NCBI RefSeq assembly: GCF_964340395.1
Contig: NC_135564.1
Span: 23,476,887-23,540,886, forward strand
Length of the DNA: 64,000 nt
Source of the DNA: Glandiceps talaboti
Taxonomy: Eukaryota; Hemichordata; Enteropneusta; Spengelidae
Direction: 5' to 3'
This document shows, one piece after another, positions 49,448-59,577 of the stretch. A program made the position numbers and the translations under genes. Below the pieces are notes generated by a model. That model worked only from the letters and a program-made list of their open reading frames with translations. It searched no databases and had not been told where the DNA came from. Position 1 is the stretch's first letter. Every line of letters begins with the position of its first letter.

Positions 49448-49740
49448 ATTTTTACCTCCCATAAGGGTATGGGAGGGAGGTATTAAAAGGGGGATGTCTG
49501 TCTGTGTGTTTGTCTGTTTGTCTGTCCATCTGTGTGTGTGTGTGTGTGTGTGTGTCTGTCTGTCTGTCTGTCTGTCTGTGTCATCAGTTCTTTAAAATGG
49601 CTGGCTCAATTATACTGAAATTTGGTACATATAATGTTTGGGGTAATGGCTAGACCTGATTAGATTTTGAGCGAGATCTGTTCATGTTAATTAGGGAAAT
49701 TTACATACCAATAAAATCAACTAATTACGCAATATCTTAA

Positions 49741-50721
49741 GGTACATGGGAAAGAATCGCTCAACTGATTTCTGACAAAGCATGAAGTGTTTTGGGCGAG
49801 ATTGACTTTGAACTTTTTATTACTTTTTATTACGTGTTTTATTTGCACATGTCAAAGTGTTTGTTTGTTTATCAGCCTGCCCTGCACAGTCAGCATAGAG
49901 AAACAGATATTCCAATGTTCCTGACCCTCTATCAAAATATAGACAAGAATTGTGATTCCCGACAAATAAAAAGTTATTTACTGCACAGATTTTTTGAAAT
50001 TCCCGCGATGTTACGACTGAAAAGCCATAAAATTTATGTCCTATGCTGTCGCCACGATCTGCTGTACAGAGCGACTTCTGCATTCCAGTCCTCAAAGCTT
50101 ATGGCACCATACGTAACCTCTCATGAATATTTATTAAAATACGTCATCTTCGGCTTCACCTGGAGAGATTTTTCCACATTCGGACTAATTCTTTGACATG
50201 AAAAAACATCTTAGCGGGAAGTACCCGGATGGCAATGTAGTTGTATTGTAATTCTTCGAAATCTCACCTAGTTTGGTTTTCGTGTTTTCAATCAGATTAT
50301 TCATTACGGAGTTACACGATTTACCCCGGAACTTGAAAATGACCATTTTCACAGTTTTTTACGTCGAATTAATGGGAAATTCACTTATTTTCTATCAAAC
50401 ATCAGTAGAAATACTAGAATGTGTTGTTTTGAATATGTCTAGGTCACAGTTCTGGGTGTACGCCAAATACATTTACAGGCAACTCTTGGCGAAATTTTCA
50501 CCTATTTATTTCCACAAATTTGACCAAATTTGACGTTTTTGTCCAGAATTTTGCTTCCACCAACCAATAATTGTTTCATACATCGATTCACTATGTATTT
50601 TTAAGTCTGTATTCAAAGTTTTAATGAAAATTGAACGGCAAATTTCTATGTGAATGGCCTTTGTGTATGCTACAGATCTACGGGTCTTGCCGGGCCAGCT
50701 ATTCATCCCTGCCTACCTTAA
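49741..50721. mobile_element. 981-bp insert with TTAA junctions
   Basis: It sits exactly where uninterrupted family A copies read ATCTTAAGACTGC. The left junction is ATCTTAA|GGTACATGGG, the right TGCCTACCTTAA|TTAAGACTGC. The ends are short inverted repeats (TTAAGGTA and TACCTTAA), which suits a TTAA-targeting cut-and-paste element (piggyBac-like or other TTAA MITE). A 134-codon frame at 49792-50196 and one at 50273-50533 resemble no transposase, so if mobile it is non-autonomous. The family identity is inference from the junctions alone. Confidence 0.55.
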
Positions 50722-51223
50722 TTAAGACTGCATACTTCAATTTCAGTATAATTCAGTAGATACGTTAACCATAACAAATCGCATATGTCTTTTAAAGTTT
50801 GTTGATGTACCTTACAGTGTTAATGAATAATTTGCATAATAAATAATTTTCGGTAACTAGGCTATATCTTAAGACCGCATACTTCAATTTGAATACAATT
50901 TAGTACATATGTTAAACATAACAGAGTGCATATATCCTATAAAATTTGTTGATATAGTTTAGTTTTATTAATTTTAGGTAACTAGGCTATATCTTAAAAA
51001 TTCAAGCTTCAAATTTCATATTATATGGCACATGTATCAACCATAATAATACGCATCTGTGCTAAGACTTTGATACAACTTTTACCTTTAATGAGTACTT
51101 TGAATAATGAACGATATTCAGTAATTAAGCAGTATCACTCACTCTTCAAATTCTGTATAATTTGGCATATACATTAACCCAAAAAAGCACACTTGTCCAA
51201 AAAAAGCCTGTTACCATAGTTTT

Positions 51224-51269
51224 CAGCACAACTGAACTGATAAGGTTCAGTAGTGCTATAGGCATGGCA

Positions 51270-51314
<45 letters not shown>

Positions 51315-52100
51315 CAACTTAAAGTCAAAAACTGCTGGACCAATTGCTTTGATATTTGGTGGTCATGTTACTTCTGGTGTCTAGTTGGAAAATTGTTCAA
51401 ATTAAAATGATTGCATCAGAGATGTGGGTTTTGGGACAAACACCTATAATTCCAAAACTATTTAGCAGATTGGGCTGAAATATAACAGGGATGCATCTGG
51501 GGTGCATAGATGAAGAAATATTAAGCATATAATCTCATCAGTGATATGCAAATTAGGTGTAAAAATGTGAATTTTCGTCAAAAAACTTTCATCTCAAAAA
51601 GTACTTCGCCAATGAGACTGAAACTTGGTGAGATCATTCTAGAAGTGTTATTCTGCAGATTTTCTTCAAAATATTTTGACACAAATATCACTAGCAACCA
51701 TGACCACGCCCATAGCAATAGCCAAATGGTTGTGTATTTCACAAAGAACATGAATTGAAAGACAAATGAATAAACATTCAAAAAATGTATGCAAATGTGC
51801 CTAGCAATAAGACCACGAACATAGCAACAGCCAAATGATCACATATATTGCGAAGATACCAGGATTAATAAACAAATAAACATTTTAAAATGTATGCAAA
51901 TGTGCCTAGCAAAAAGACCACACCCAACAGCCAAATGATCACGTGTATTGCAAAGATAGCAACATAGTTGGATAGGCAACAGGATAGTCATTCAGCAAAT
52001 GAACACCTATAATAATTGTTAGCATGGACAAGCATATGGATAAACATTTTTAAAAACTGTACAGTTGTGCTACAATGCCATTGGTGGTACTTCTTTTAGT
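51224..52100 (+). mobile_element. Family B element inserted in family A
   Basis: It starts CAGCACAACTGAACTGATAA with partner GGTTCAGTAGTGCTA, then a (TG)n tract at 51271-51312, the block AAACTGCTGGACCAATTGC, and three to four degraded core units. It ends GTACAGTTGTGCTAC, AATGCCATTGGTGGTACTT. It interrupts a T-run of family A (ACCATAGTTTT on the left, TTTTAGTTTTAATG on the right), which matches insertion into T-rich DNA. One stretch of the conserved block is deleted. Confidence 0.7.
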
Positions 52101-52227
52101 TTTAATGAGCACTTTGCATAATTAGTGATTCCCTTACCTCCTGGAGAGGCATTCAGTTCAAATCTGGTTACATCTGTGAAGCTGCTATTGTGTAATCAGC
52201 TCTGATTTATATCTGAAAATTGAACCA

Positions 52228-52455
52228 GAATGTCAATGTCACTGAATGTGTCACTTCTGCCATGGGGTTTGTTAATGACAATTAGTGAGTCACAGTCAGT
52301 CTATTCTACTATGGGTTTTGTCAGTGTCACAATGTCACTAGTCTGCCATTGCTATGGGATTTGTCAATGTCATCGAGTGTGTCACTATTCTGCTATGGGG
52401 TTTGTCAATGTCACTGAGTGTGCAATTGCTATGTAGTTTGTCTATGTCACAATGA
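52228..52455. repeat. Degenerate ~50-bp minisatellite
   Basis: Four to five loose copies of a phrase made of CACTGAGTGTGTCAC, TCTGCTATGGGG and TTTGTCAATGT. The copies vary in length and are too diverged for an exact period. Confidence 0.65.
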
Positions 52456-52658
52456 ATTGTCTCAATTTATTAAGATTCAAGTACTGTTCCTAAATTCAAA
52501 CAGAAAATTCTAGAGTACATGTACAAAAGTAGCTGACATTTTGTCCACCCAATATTGTAACAGTATATAATTATACAGATTTTACAGAGTGGTATTCAGA
52601 AATTGGATTCAAAAATTTCAGATTGTCTTTGGTGTAAACTGGATAAAAAATATTTTTC

Positions 52659-53471
52659 ATGTGTTCGAGACATTTATTCTGTTGTGTATATATACCTCCA
52701 CAAGGTTCTATTATGCATTCTAGCGATGATTATTTTGATTCGCTACAGTCTGAAATTTTACGTTATTCTTCTTGTGGGGATGTAATTTTGCTTGGTGATT
52801 TTAATGCTCATACTGGCAATCTACAAGATTATATTCGTGATGATGATGTTGATTTTTGTAATTCTCAAATTGATTTCATTCCCGATGATATTTATGAAAG
52901 AATTTCCATGGATAGTGGTAAATTTTGTAGTAATAATTTTGGTCGTGAGTTGATTGATCTTTGTATTCAAAATAATTTACTAATTTTAAATGGTAGGACT
53001 ATTGGTGATCTGAATGGTAAACCCACATGTTATAAATATAGTGGCTATAGCATTGTTGACTATGGAATTATTTCAAAAGATTTGATTGATCTTGTTCAGT
53101 ATTTTAAAGTTTTTGGTTTGTCTCACCTTTCTGATCATTGTACTGTGGGTCTTTCACTTCATTCAGTGTCACATTTGTTTAATTCTAACGATAAGTTTTC
53201 TGGTGTACTTCCTTTTCCTAGTAAATACATTTGGGATGATACTTCTAAACAACAGTTTATTGATAGTTTACAACATTCATCAATAAAAAATGATTTGGAT
53301 AAACTTCACTTAGCATGTAGTAATAATGCTACAAGTGATGATATTGTTTCTTTATTTGAAAATATTTTGCATAAAGTTTCAGATAGTTTTTTGAGAAAAA
53401 TTACTCCTAGAATTAAGTTAAAGAAAACTAAAAAGAAAAAACAATCATGGTTTGATAAATCATGCTTCTAA
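52659..53471 (+). pseudogene. LINE APE-type endonuclease, C-terminal part, plus linker
   Basis: A 270-codon frame. VILLGDFNAHTG at residues 42-53 is the GDFN motif of exonuclease III/APE-type endonucleases. NNFGRELIDLC and LLILNGRT follow, then GYSIVDYGIIS (DY motif) and LSHLSDHCTVGLSL, whose SDH is the catalytic histidine motif. Such enzymes nick target DNA to prime reverse transcription. The N-terminal half of the domain is lost: part lies upstream in another frame and the rest is absent. The true protein did not start at this ATG. The C-terminal 60 residues are a basic lysine-rich linker (KLKKTKKKKQSW). The frame ends at a TAA (53469) where the family would read on. Confidence 0.9.
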
Positions 53472-54038
53472 TTGCGTAAAGATTTAAAACAATGTTTGAA
53501 GTTATTAAGTCTTTTTCCAAACGACCGTTTTATAAGAGGTAGATGTTTTGTTCTGAGAAAAAGTTTCAAAAAATTAATCAAACAGAAAAAGTCTCAGTTT
53601 AAAAAATCTAAACTTTCAAAATGAAATAATGCATTCTCTAATGACCGTAACTCGTTTTGGAAACTGTTGAAAGATTTATCATCTCAAGATAACTGTAATG
53701 TTGATTCTTCTGTAACTGCGGATGAGTGGTTTGAACATTTCGAAAAATTGAGTATGAATACTTCATCATCTACAGACGTTTCCTCTAAGAATATTGAGAG
53801 TGAGTTGTTTTCTATGGAATTGGACGATGGTAGGATAGACAAAACTCTCAATGTCTCGTTTCGTGAATTAGAGATATTAAAAGCATTGCGTAGGTTGAAA
53901 TTTAGTAAATCTCCAGGTTTTGATGGTATTTTGAATGAAATGTTGAAATGTGGTAGTCACATCTTACTCAAACCACTTTGTGAGTTATTTAATGTCATTC
54001 TTTACTCTGGTGAGTTTCCATCTACCTGAAAAAATGCC
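53472..54038 (+). pseudogene. LINE endonuclease-RT linker and RT start, two stops
   Basis: Same frame as the endonuclease and RT pieces. After the TAA at 53469, reading continues LRKDLKQCLKLL to a TGA at 53622 and again to a TGA at 54027. The part 53667-54029 (120 codons) includes NVSFRELEILKALRRLKFSK and SPGFDGILNEMLKCG, the typical pre-motif of LINE RT, and ends FPST before the TGA. Both TGAs stand where tryptophan is expected or plausible (KLSK-stop-NNAF; FPST-stop-KNAML), so each looks like a single TGG-to-TGA change. Confidence 0.85.
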
Positions 54039-55817
54039 ATGTTGGTTCCAATATATAAATCTGGTTCAAAATGTGACCCTTCTTACTATAGAGATATTTC
54101 TGTTAATAGTTGTTTGGCTAAACTTTTTACTTCTGTGTTGAATAGCAGACTTGTTCATTTTCTAGAAGAAAATAACCTTTACACTCCATTTCAGTCAGGT
54201 TTTAGAGCTAAAAGAAGAACATCTGATAATATTTTTGTACTTAAGTCAGCAGTTGAAAAATGTGTTTATTCTACAGTTGAAGGTAATGATAGCAAACATC
54301 TTTACACTTCTTTTGTAGATTTTCGAAAGGCTTTTGATAGTGTTTGGCGCACAGGTTTATTTTGGAAATTAAGAAAATATGGTGTAAATGGTAAATTTTA
54401 CCACTTTGTCAAATCTATGTATGATAATGTACAATACTGTGTTAAAACGGGTGTTGGTATTACCAAGAATTTTCAATCTTTTGTTGGTGTTAAACAAGGA
54501 TGTAACCTAAGTCCTACTTCATTCAATATTTTTTTAAATGATCTTCCATCAATTTTTGATTTGAATGATAGCCCTGTAAAACTTACAACTTTGTCTCTGA
54601 ATTGTCTTTTATATGCTGATGATCTGTTATTATTCTCTGAAACTAAAGCTGGGTTGCAAAGTTGCTTAGATAAATTACACTGTTTTTGTACAAAGTGGAA
54701 GTTAACAATCAATATTAAGAAAACTAAAGTCATTGTATTTAATAAAGGAAATCAATTAATTAAGGGAGTGAACTTTTATTTTGATGGCATTACACTTGAC
54801 ATTGTAAAAGAATACTGTTATCTTGGTATCATCATTTCTGCTAATGGTAAATTTAAACAAAACTTCAATAATTTAAAACTTAAATCGATGAGAGCTCTGT
54901 TTAGTTTACGTAGAACTATTTCTCCAAATGGGAGTATTTCTATTGACGTTGCGCTAGATCTTTTTGATCATTTAATTGTTCCTATTATGACTTATGGTTG
55001 TGAAGTTTGGGGTTATGAAATTGTTAGCAAAAGAAATTTTCTTGATGATGTTAGTTTTTCTTTTTATAGATTTTTACTTGGGGTTTCTAAAAAGGCCTCA
55101 AGGTGTGGTATTATTGGAGAATTGGGTCGTTTTCCTATCAATTTCACTGTAATAAAACTGATGCTCAAGTATTGGTATAGATTAATTGTTGATGGAGATG
55201 GTTTACTGAGAGCAGCATATATGTCTTCTATGCGTTACTCAAAATGGGGCATTTATATAAGAAATTTACTTGATAAATATAGTGAGAACAGCATTTGGTC
55301 ACATCTTTGCAAATTCAATTATACAATCAAAAAAGTTCATGATAATTTATGTAAAGAATTTTGTAAATCTTGGTTCAGGGAATTACATAATGACATTAGA
55401 AGAAATTGTACTGATAAAAACAAATTGAGAACATATAGATTGTTTAAAACGGATTTTGTTTTTGAGAAATACCTTGTTCATATTAAAAATCCTGTTCATA
55501 GAACACTAGTGACTAAATTTAGAATTTCAGATTATAACATTCAAATGGAATTAGGAAGGCGTTGTACTCCTAAGATTCCTGCGGGTGAAAGATTCTGTAA
55601 ATTTTGTCAAAATATGGTAGAAGATGAATTTCATCATTTAATTATTTGTTCTCGTTACATAAATGAGAGGAAGAAACTTTTTTCTTCTTTTTCATTAAGT
55701 AATTACAATTTTCATTCCTTAGATAACAAAAGTAAATTTTTGCATATTTTGTCTGCAGATGATAAACTTTCTCTTGGAAACTTTCTTGTTAATGTAAAAA
55801 ATATAGCAGTTGGCTAA
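54039..55817 (+). pseudogene. LINE reverse transcriptase and zinc-finger tail
   Basis: An open frame of 592 codons, the longest credible coding run in the window. RT landmarks: NAMLVPIYKSGSKCDPSYYR around its start, SGFRAKRRTSDN, motif A FVDFRKAFDSVW at residues 92-103, motif B GVKQGCNLSPTSFNIFLNDL, catalytic YADD at 192-195, and INIKKTKVIVFN (motif D). The C-terminus carries CKFC at 520-523, H532 and C537 (spacing C-x2-C-x8-H-x4-C), a nucleic-acid-binding finger common in LINE proteins. The first methionine is only the first after a premature stop. This segment is intact enough to classify the element; the whole protein cannot be made because of the upstream stops. Confidence 0.92.
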
Positions 55818-55908
55818 ATGATTGTATTTTATTTACTTATTTTTGTATGCTTTACCATGCTTGCTAAAGCATGATGTTACGCAATAAAGATTGATTGATT
55901 GATTGATT

Positions 55909-56198
55909 ATAATACGCTTGACTTCCTGTACAAAACCAGATAATCAAATTAAGTGTCACAAAGAAGGGACATTCATTTATGTTTGGTCAAGTTTATTGGC
56001 CGGGGTCAGCAACATTAGGTTGACTGGTCAAAGTTGTTGACTAGTTTAACTTCAAAACTTCATGTTTACTCAAATATAATTTCAGTTAAGTTGTAAATTA
56101 ATGGCATAACATGTTTCGACAGATGACTGGTTAGGTAAGTAGATAAACAAGTAGATTGAATTTGCATATACTATGAAGGACACCTGGTGGCCATCCGA
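55909..56198. other. Spacer between two LINEs
   Basis: About 290 bp without a recognisable feature. Confidence 0.5.
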
Positions 56199-56382
56199 TC
56201 AATTCAATTCAATAACTTTATTTATCCCAAATGGGCAATTCATTTTGGCGGACAGAACATACATCAAATATACACATCAAATATAGACGGAAAATAAGAG
56301 GCAACCGACTGGTACAAAGAAAAAAAAAACACGATAAGAGGTTACAGAACATTAAAAACAATTCTTACTACAAAATGAGTAT

Positions 56383-56568
56383 CTAAAATGTCTTATTTAA
56401 AAGCCGCACAGCGGATGGAATAAAAGAGTTCTTATGACGGTTTGTCCTGCAAGTTGGGCATCTAAGACGTCTTCCTGATGGAAGGAAATCAAATTCATTT
56501 GTTAAAATGTGGTCTGTATCTAAAATTGAACGAGCCTTTCTCACGATTTGTTGATTGTAAAATGACAA
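56383..56568 (-). pseudogene. C-terminal fragment of the minus-strand LINE
   Basis: A 61-codon frame with FDFLPSGRRLRCPTCRTNR and KNSFIPSAVRLLNK. These phrases are typical of the last part of L2-like LINE proteins, where RRXRXPXXXXXRXXXSFXPXA is common. It lies just before the 3' UTR. Confidence 0.75.
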
Positions 56569-56663
56569 TTGAAAAGACTTCTTTGTGGTACGCCAATAAT
56601 TTTTGAACTTATGGTGACAATTCTTTCCAGAGAATTTCTGTTCTTCAAATTTAAATTACAAAA

Positions 56664-57305
56664 TCAGCAGATAACAGAAAAGCTTAGTATGCTTTCAATG
56701 AAAGATTTGTAAAACAATGATAGTATGGTTTTATCTACTGAAAAAGATGCCAGTTTCCAAAGAAAGTACAAACGCTGCTGACCCTTTTTCAAAATAGCCT
56801 CTGTATTTATATCCCATTGTAACTTGTCATCAAGGATGGAACCTAAATAAGGATATTGTCGTACTAATTCGACTACTTGACCATGTACTGTGGTCTCCTC
56901 AACACTATGTTGTTGTCTCCTAAAGTCGATGATCATATCCTTTGTTTTAGATATATTTAAGTTCAGATAGGAATTGTCGCACCAGTTTACAAGTTCATCT
57001 AGTGCGGGTCCGTGATGTTGTTCTGACCCCTGCAGAAGTGAGACAAGGGCACTGTCATCTGCAAATTTTACAAGATGACGGCCATCATGTTTACTTCTGC
57101 AGTCATCTGTATAAAGGATATAGAGCAGCGGAGACAATACACATCCCTGAGGAGAGCCAGTACAAGTTTGAAGCGAATCCGACAGATGACCGTTGACAAA
57201 AACCCTTTGAGATCTGTTGTTGAGGAAATTGATTACCCATAGTACCATTTGGTTATTGAGCTTAAAGTTTGAAAGAAGTTTATTCGCTAGGATGTGAGGC
57301 TGCAC
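56664..57305 (-). pseudogene. LINE reverse transcriptase, palm and thumb
   Basis: A 213-codon frame. CTGSPQGCVLSPLLYILYTD near residue 48 is RT motif B, LVKFADDSALVSLLQG near 78 is the catalytic motif with FADD in place of YADD, and LNLNISKTKDMIIDFRR near 112 is motif D. YPYLGSILDDKLQW follows. Upstream in the same strand (57306-57420) the reading ARILFADFSSAFNTVQPH, which holds motif A, is contiguous in sense but the ATG falls inside it, so this is not a true start. Downstream the frame ends at SFSVIC. FADD is normal for this LINE group. Confidence 0.9.
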
Positions 57306-57421
57306 GGTATTAAAGGCTGACGAAAAGTCTGCAAATAGTATTCTGGCATGAGCACCGGGTTTCTCAAGATGTTTGTATAACTCATTAAGGATGTACAGTT
57401 TTGCATCATCAACACCTCTCC

Positions 57422-57972
57422 TAGTCTTGCTGCTAGACGTTCGGGCTTTCTTTCGATGCTATAACTATAAGCGAACGAAGTTCGCATGTGAGGGCTTGCC
57501 CGAACAGTCTAGCGAATGTCATTTTCAGACCGGACATTCCATTGAGAGTACGATAAGCGGTGGGTTGGGCCATATATGCATATATATACTTTAATATATT
57601 CAATAACCTATGACCTCTATAAACGTACATACTAATGTACAATATCACGTGATCATAACAAACTACACATGGTAATACCACTATAGCTTATCGGTTTATG
57701 GTAATTGTGAGTTTGATGAGTGTGTAGACGTTGTCATTCACACATTTCAGTTAACGCATTGGTGGTTATTTATACAAGCCCCTCCTTAAGATGAATATGC
57801 ATGAAATTTAGCTATTGTCCTCTGTGCTTGTCGCTAATACGGTTCTCTGATTGGAAGTTATTTATATCCTGATGACATTCGCTAGACCTCGGATGTTCCA
57901 TCCTCGATAGCGTTGTTCGGCTGTGTGTCGTATTTTATCGGAAGAACATCCGAGGGCTAGCTGATAGACTAA
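57422..57972. mobile_element. 551-bp MITE-like insert with perfect 8-bp target duplication
   Basis: It interrupts the LINE reading frame between GRG and VDDAK. The flanking 8 bp ACCTCTCC is duplicated exactly at 57414-57421 and 57973-57980. The ends are imperfect inverted repeats (left TAGTCTTGCTGCTAG, right read inward TTAGTCTATCAGCTAG). An inner, exact 16-bp inverted pair, GTCTAGCGAATGTCAT, lies at 57507-57522 and 57872-57887. No transposase ORF. An 8-bp duplication suits hAT- or P-like transposases, but the termini do not show the usual hAT CAGNG, so the superfamily is open. Confidence 0.85.
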
Positions 57973-58299
57973 ACCTCTCCCTGTTCTATAGGCAAATTGT
58001 AGAGGATCTAACATATCCGCTGTCATGGATAAGATGAATGATTTCATAATTTTTTCAAGTGTTTTCATCACAAGTGAAGTAAGGGCCACGGGCCTGAAAT
58101 CGTTACGTACTTTTGAATTACTTCTTTTAGGAATTGGAATGACTTTTGAAGACTTCCACATTGCTGGTATGATAGAAGTGTCTAGGGAGATTTGGAAAAG
58201 GTGTTGAAGTACGCCACTTAGCTGGTCTGCACAGAATTTAAGAGTACGACCACAAATCCCATCAGGGCCTGGACATTTGTTCACATTAATCAATTTCAA
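57862..58299 (-). pseudogene. LINE RT fingers region (runs into the insert)
   Basis: A 145-codon frame. NKCPGPDGICGRTLK near residue 7 is the LINE pre-motif, and KVIPIPKRSNSKVRNDFRPV, ALTSLVMKTLEKIM and LDPLQFAYRTGRG are RT motifs 1-2. After TGRG (about residue 107) the translation leaves the LINE and reads the 551-bp insert, so the last ~38 residues are foreign. An in-frame stop just before MKLINVNK (AH-stop-VAKFLK) breaks it from the linker. Confidence 0.88.
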
Positions 58300-58765
58300 G
58301 AATTTGGCAACTTAATGTGCCTCATTAATTAACATGGTGTTTTCAGGCAGTAACGACGTTTTCATATTTGTAATTTCTGAAGAGAAATCATGGGTCTCAA
58401 AACGGGTAAAGAATTTGGTAACTCAATGTCAGTTACACCTTCAAGAGTGACTTTGGTATGTTTTGTTTCCGAGTTTAAATTAACAGCTGCCATATTCTTC
58501 ATTCCCTGCCAAGCCATACGAAAGTTACCTTGGGTAAACTTTGATTCTATTCTGTTTTTGTACTTGAGTTTAGCATTCTTGATAGCCAATCTAACCTCCT
58601 TATTCACTTCCTTCTTATCACTCATGCTACCCGTAAAGAATACTCTTTTCTTTTTATTTAGAACTGATTTAAGATCCTTAGTTATCCATGGTTTGTTGTT
58701 CGGAAAAAATTTAAACTGCTTGGTAGGTATTACAGATTCAACACAAAATGTTACATAAGATGATG
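58300..58765 (-). pseudogene. LINE linker region between endonuclease and RT
   Basis: Minus-strand reading gives KPWITKDLKSVLNKKKRVFF upstream and then SDKKEVNKEVRLAIKNAK and YKNRIESKFTQGNFRMAWQG in one frame (58625-58362 in part). This is the basic linker typical of L2/CR1-like LINEs. A frameshift near 58395 leads to ETHDFSSEITNMKTSLLPEN in another frame. Confidence 0.8.
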
Positions 58766-58782
58766 TGTGGCAATATAGTTGT

Positions 58783-59113
58783 TAGTTCCTGCCGGACGAA
58801 GTCCGGGATGGGGACTTATGGATTGGGTTCCATCCGTCCGTCCGTCCGTCCGGAGCCGTTTCTTGGAGATGCCTGGACCGATTTTTTAAAAACTTGGTAC
58901 AGGGGCATTTCTTTGGTGCAGTTTTCATGTCCAAAGCCATAATTCAGACATGCTTGAACAGCCCCCCCCCCCCCTTGTTGTGTGATCAGAGTAGTGATAT
59001 CAAAAACAACCATATGAGGCAACAACATTAACCAGGTTTGAAAATGACAACATAAATTGCCAGTTCCTTACAACCCAATCATAGCGGGGACTATGTCATT
59101 CTCAATGACTTGT
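58783..59113 (+). mobile_element. Family C element, short internally deleted copy with C13
   Basis: It starts TAGTTCCTGCCGGACGAAG with partner GTCCGGGATGGGGAC, then (GTCC)n, CCTGGACCGATTTTTTAAAA and ACTTGGTACAGGGGCA. It jumps almost directly to TTGGTGCAGTTTTCATGTCC, ATGCTTGAACAG and C13 (58962-58974). It ends AGCGGGGACTATGTCATTC, TCAATGACTTGT. Nearly all core repeats are missing. Confidence 0.78.
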
Positions 59114-59577
59114 TCAATATAGTTGATACTAGTATAAAAGGGACAATATTTGACAGTTCTGGGAGCTGATCTTCAGAATTTGACCAGTGGTAAACCTACA
59201 ATGTTGTGGTAGTATGGTGTTGAATTCCTGAGGATATTATAATATGAGGAAGTTCTGGACTCTGTTTTTGCTTGGAAACCCAATGTTTTGCTCGGACTTA
59301 TAGCTGCAATAATTATAACATTTGCTTGATTTTAAGGGGTTTTTCTTCTGTTTTTGTGCTTTTTTTCATTCTGATGTTTAACTGGAAAGCAACCACTACA
59401 ATTACTGTAATGTTAATGCAAATAGACGAAAGAGATTCACATCTGAATTGCAAAGTTGGGTGGATTTTTCTGTTAAAATTGCCTTACCTGCCAACAAAAT
59501 CGGACATTTCCTTAACTCCAACATTAATTATGGAGCCTTCAAGATCAAAGAAGTGTTCAGACCCTTACAGAAATATC
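59114..59577. other. Non-coding DNA holding one arm of a distant inverted repeat
   Basis: 59298-59440 is an inverted match to 62485-62633. The short frames here do not resemble known proteins. Confidence 0.55.

Larger units (their letters stand above)
49448..52170 (+). mobile_element. Family A element split by two later insertions
   Basis: It starts TTTTTACCTCCCATAAGGGT with the hairpin and a (CTGT/TG)n tract (49495-49580), then the block AATGGCTGGCTCAATTATAC and GAGCGAGATCTGTTC. It is cut at 49740 by a 981-bp insert. The core resumes at 50722 (GACTGCATACTTCAATTTC) and runs to about 51223, where a family B copy interrupts. It ends at 52110-52170 with GATTCCCTTACC, GAGAGGCATTCAG and TTCAAATCTGGTTAC. 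The sum of the A parts is close to the length of the uninterrupted copies. Confidence 0.75.
52590..55908 (+). mobile_element. Non-LTR retrotransposon (LINE), 5'-truncated, decayed
   Basis: The best-preserved retroelement in the window. Order: C-terminal half of an APE-type endonuclease, linker, RT, C-terminal CCHC-like zinc finger, then a short 3' UTR ending GCAATAAAGATTGATTGATT with a (GATT)n tail at 55889-55908. From 52659 to 55817 it stays in one frame, broken by TAA at 53469, TGA at 53622 and TGA at 54027. A frameshift near 52690 separates the N-terminal piece (CLWCKLDKKYF, 52624 on) from the rest. The copy is truncated within the endonuclease, as is usual for target-primed reverse transcription. 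The clade is probably Jockey/I/CR1-like; not resolved. Confidence 0.92.
56199..58782 (-). mobile_element. Second LINE (L2/CR1-like), minus strand, split by an insert
   Basis: Read on the minus strand: linker (58765-58300), RT fingers (58299-57981), a foreign 551-bp insert (57422-57972), the rest of RT (57420-56664), a short C-terminal part (56568-56383) and a 3' UTR ending TGGGATAAATAAAGTTATTG with an (AATTG)n tail at 56199-56210. The 3' end and the SPQGCVLSPLLY / FADDS motifs fit the L2/Rex1/CR1 group better than the other LINEs here. It is 5'-truncated at about 58782, where family C begins. Stops and frameshifts occur, for example near 58310-58400. The element is dead. Confidence 0.88.

Noticed and set aside
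49792-50533. 134- and 86-codon ORFs in the 981-bp insert as a transposase
   Set aside because: Too short, with no DDE-like spacing or DNA-binding motif that I can see; two overlapping opposite-strand frames are equally open.
57287-57681. ORFs 57287-57487, 57373-57594 and 57433-57681
   Set aside because: They cross the LINE/MITE junction or lie in the MITE, and no transposase features appear.
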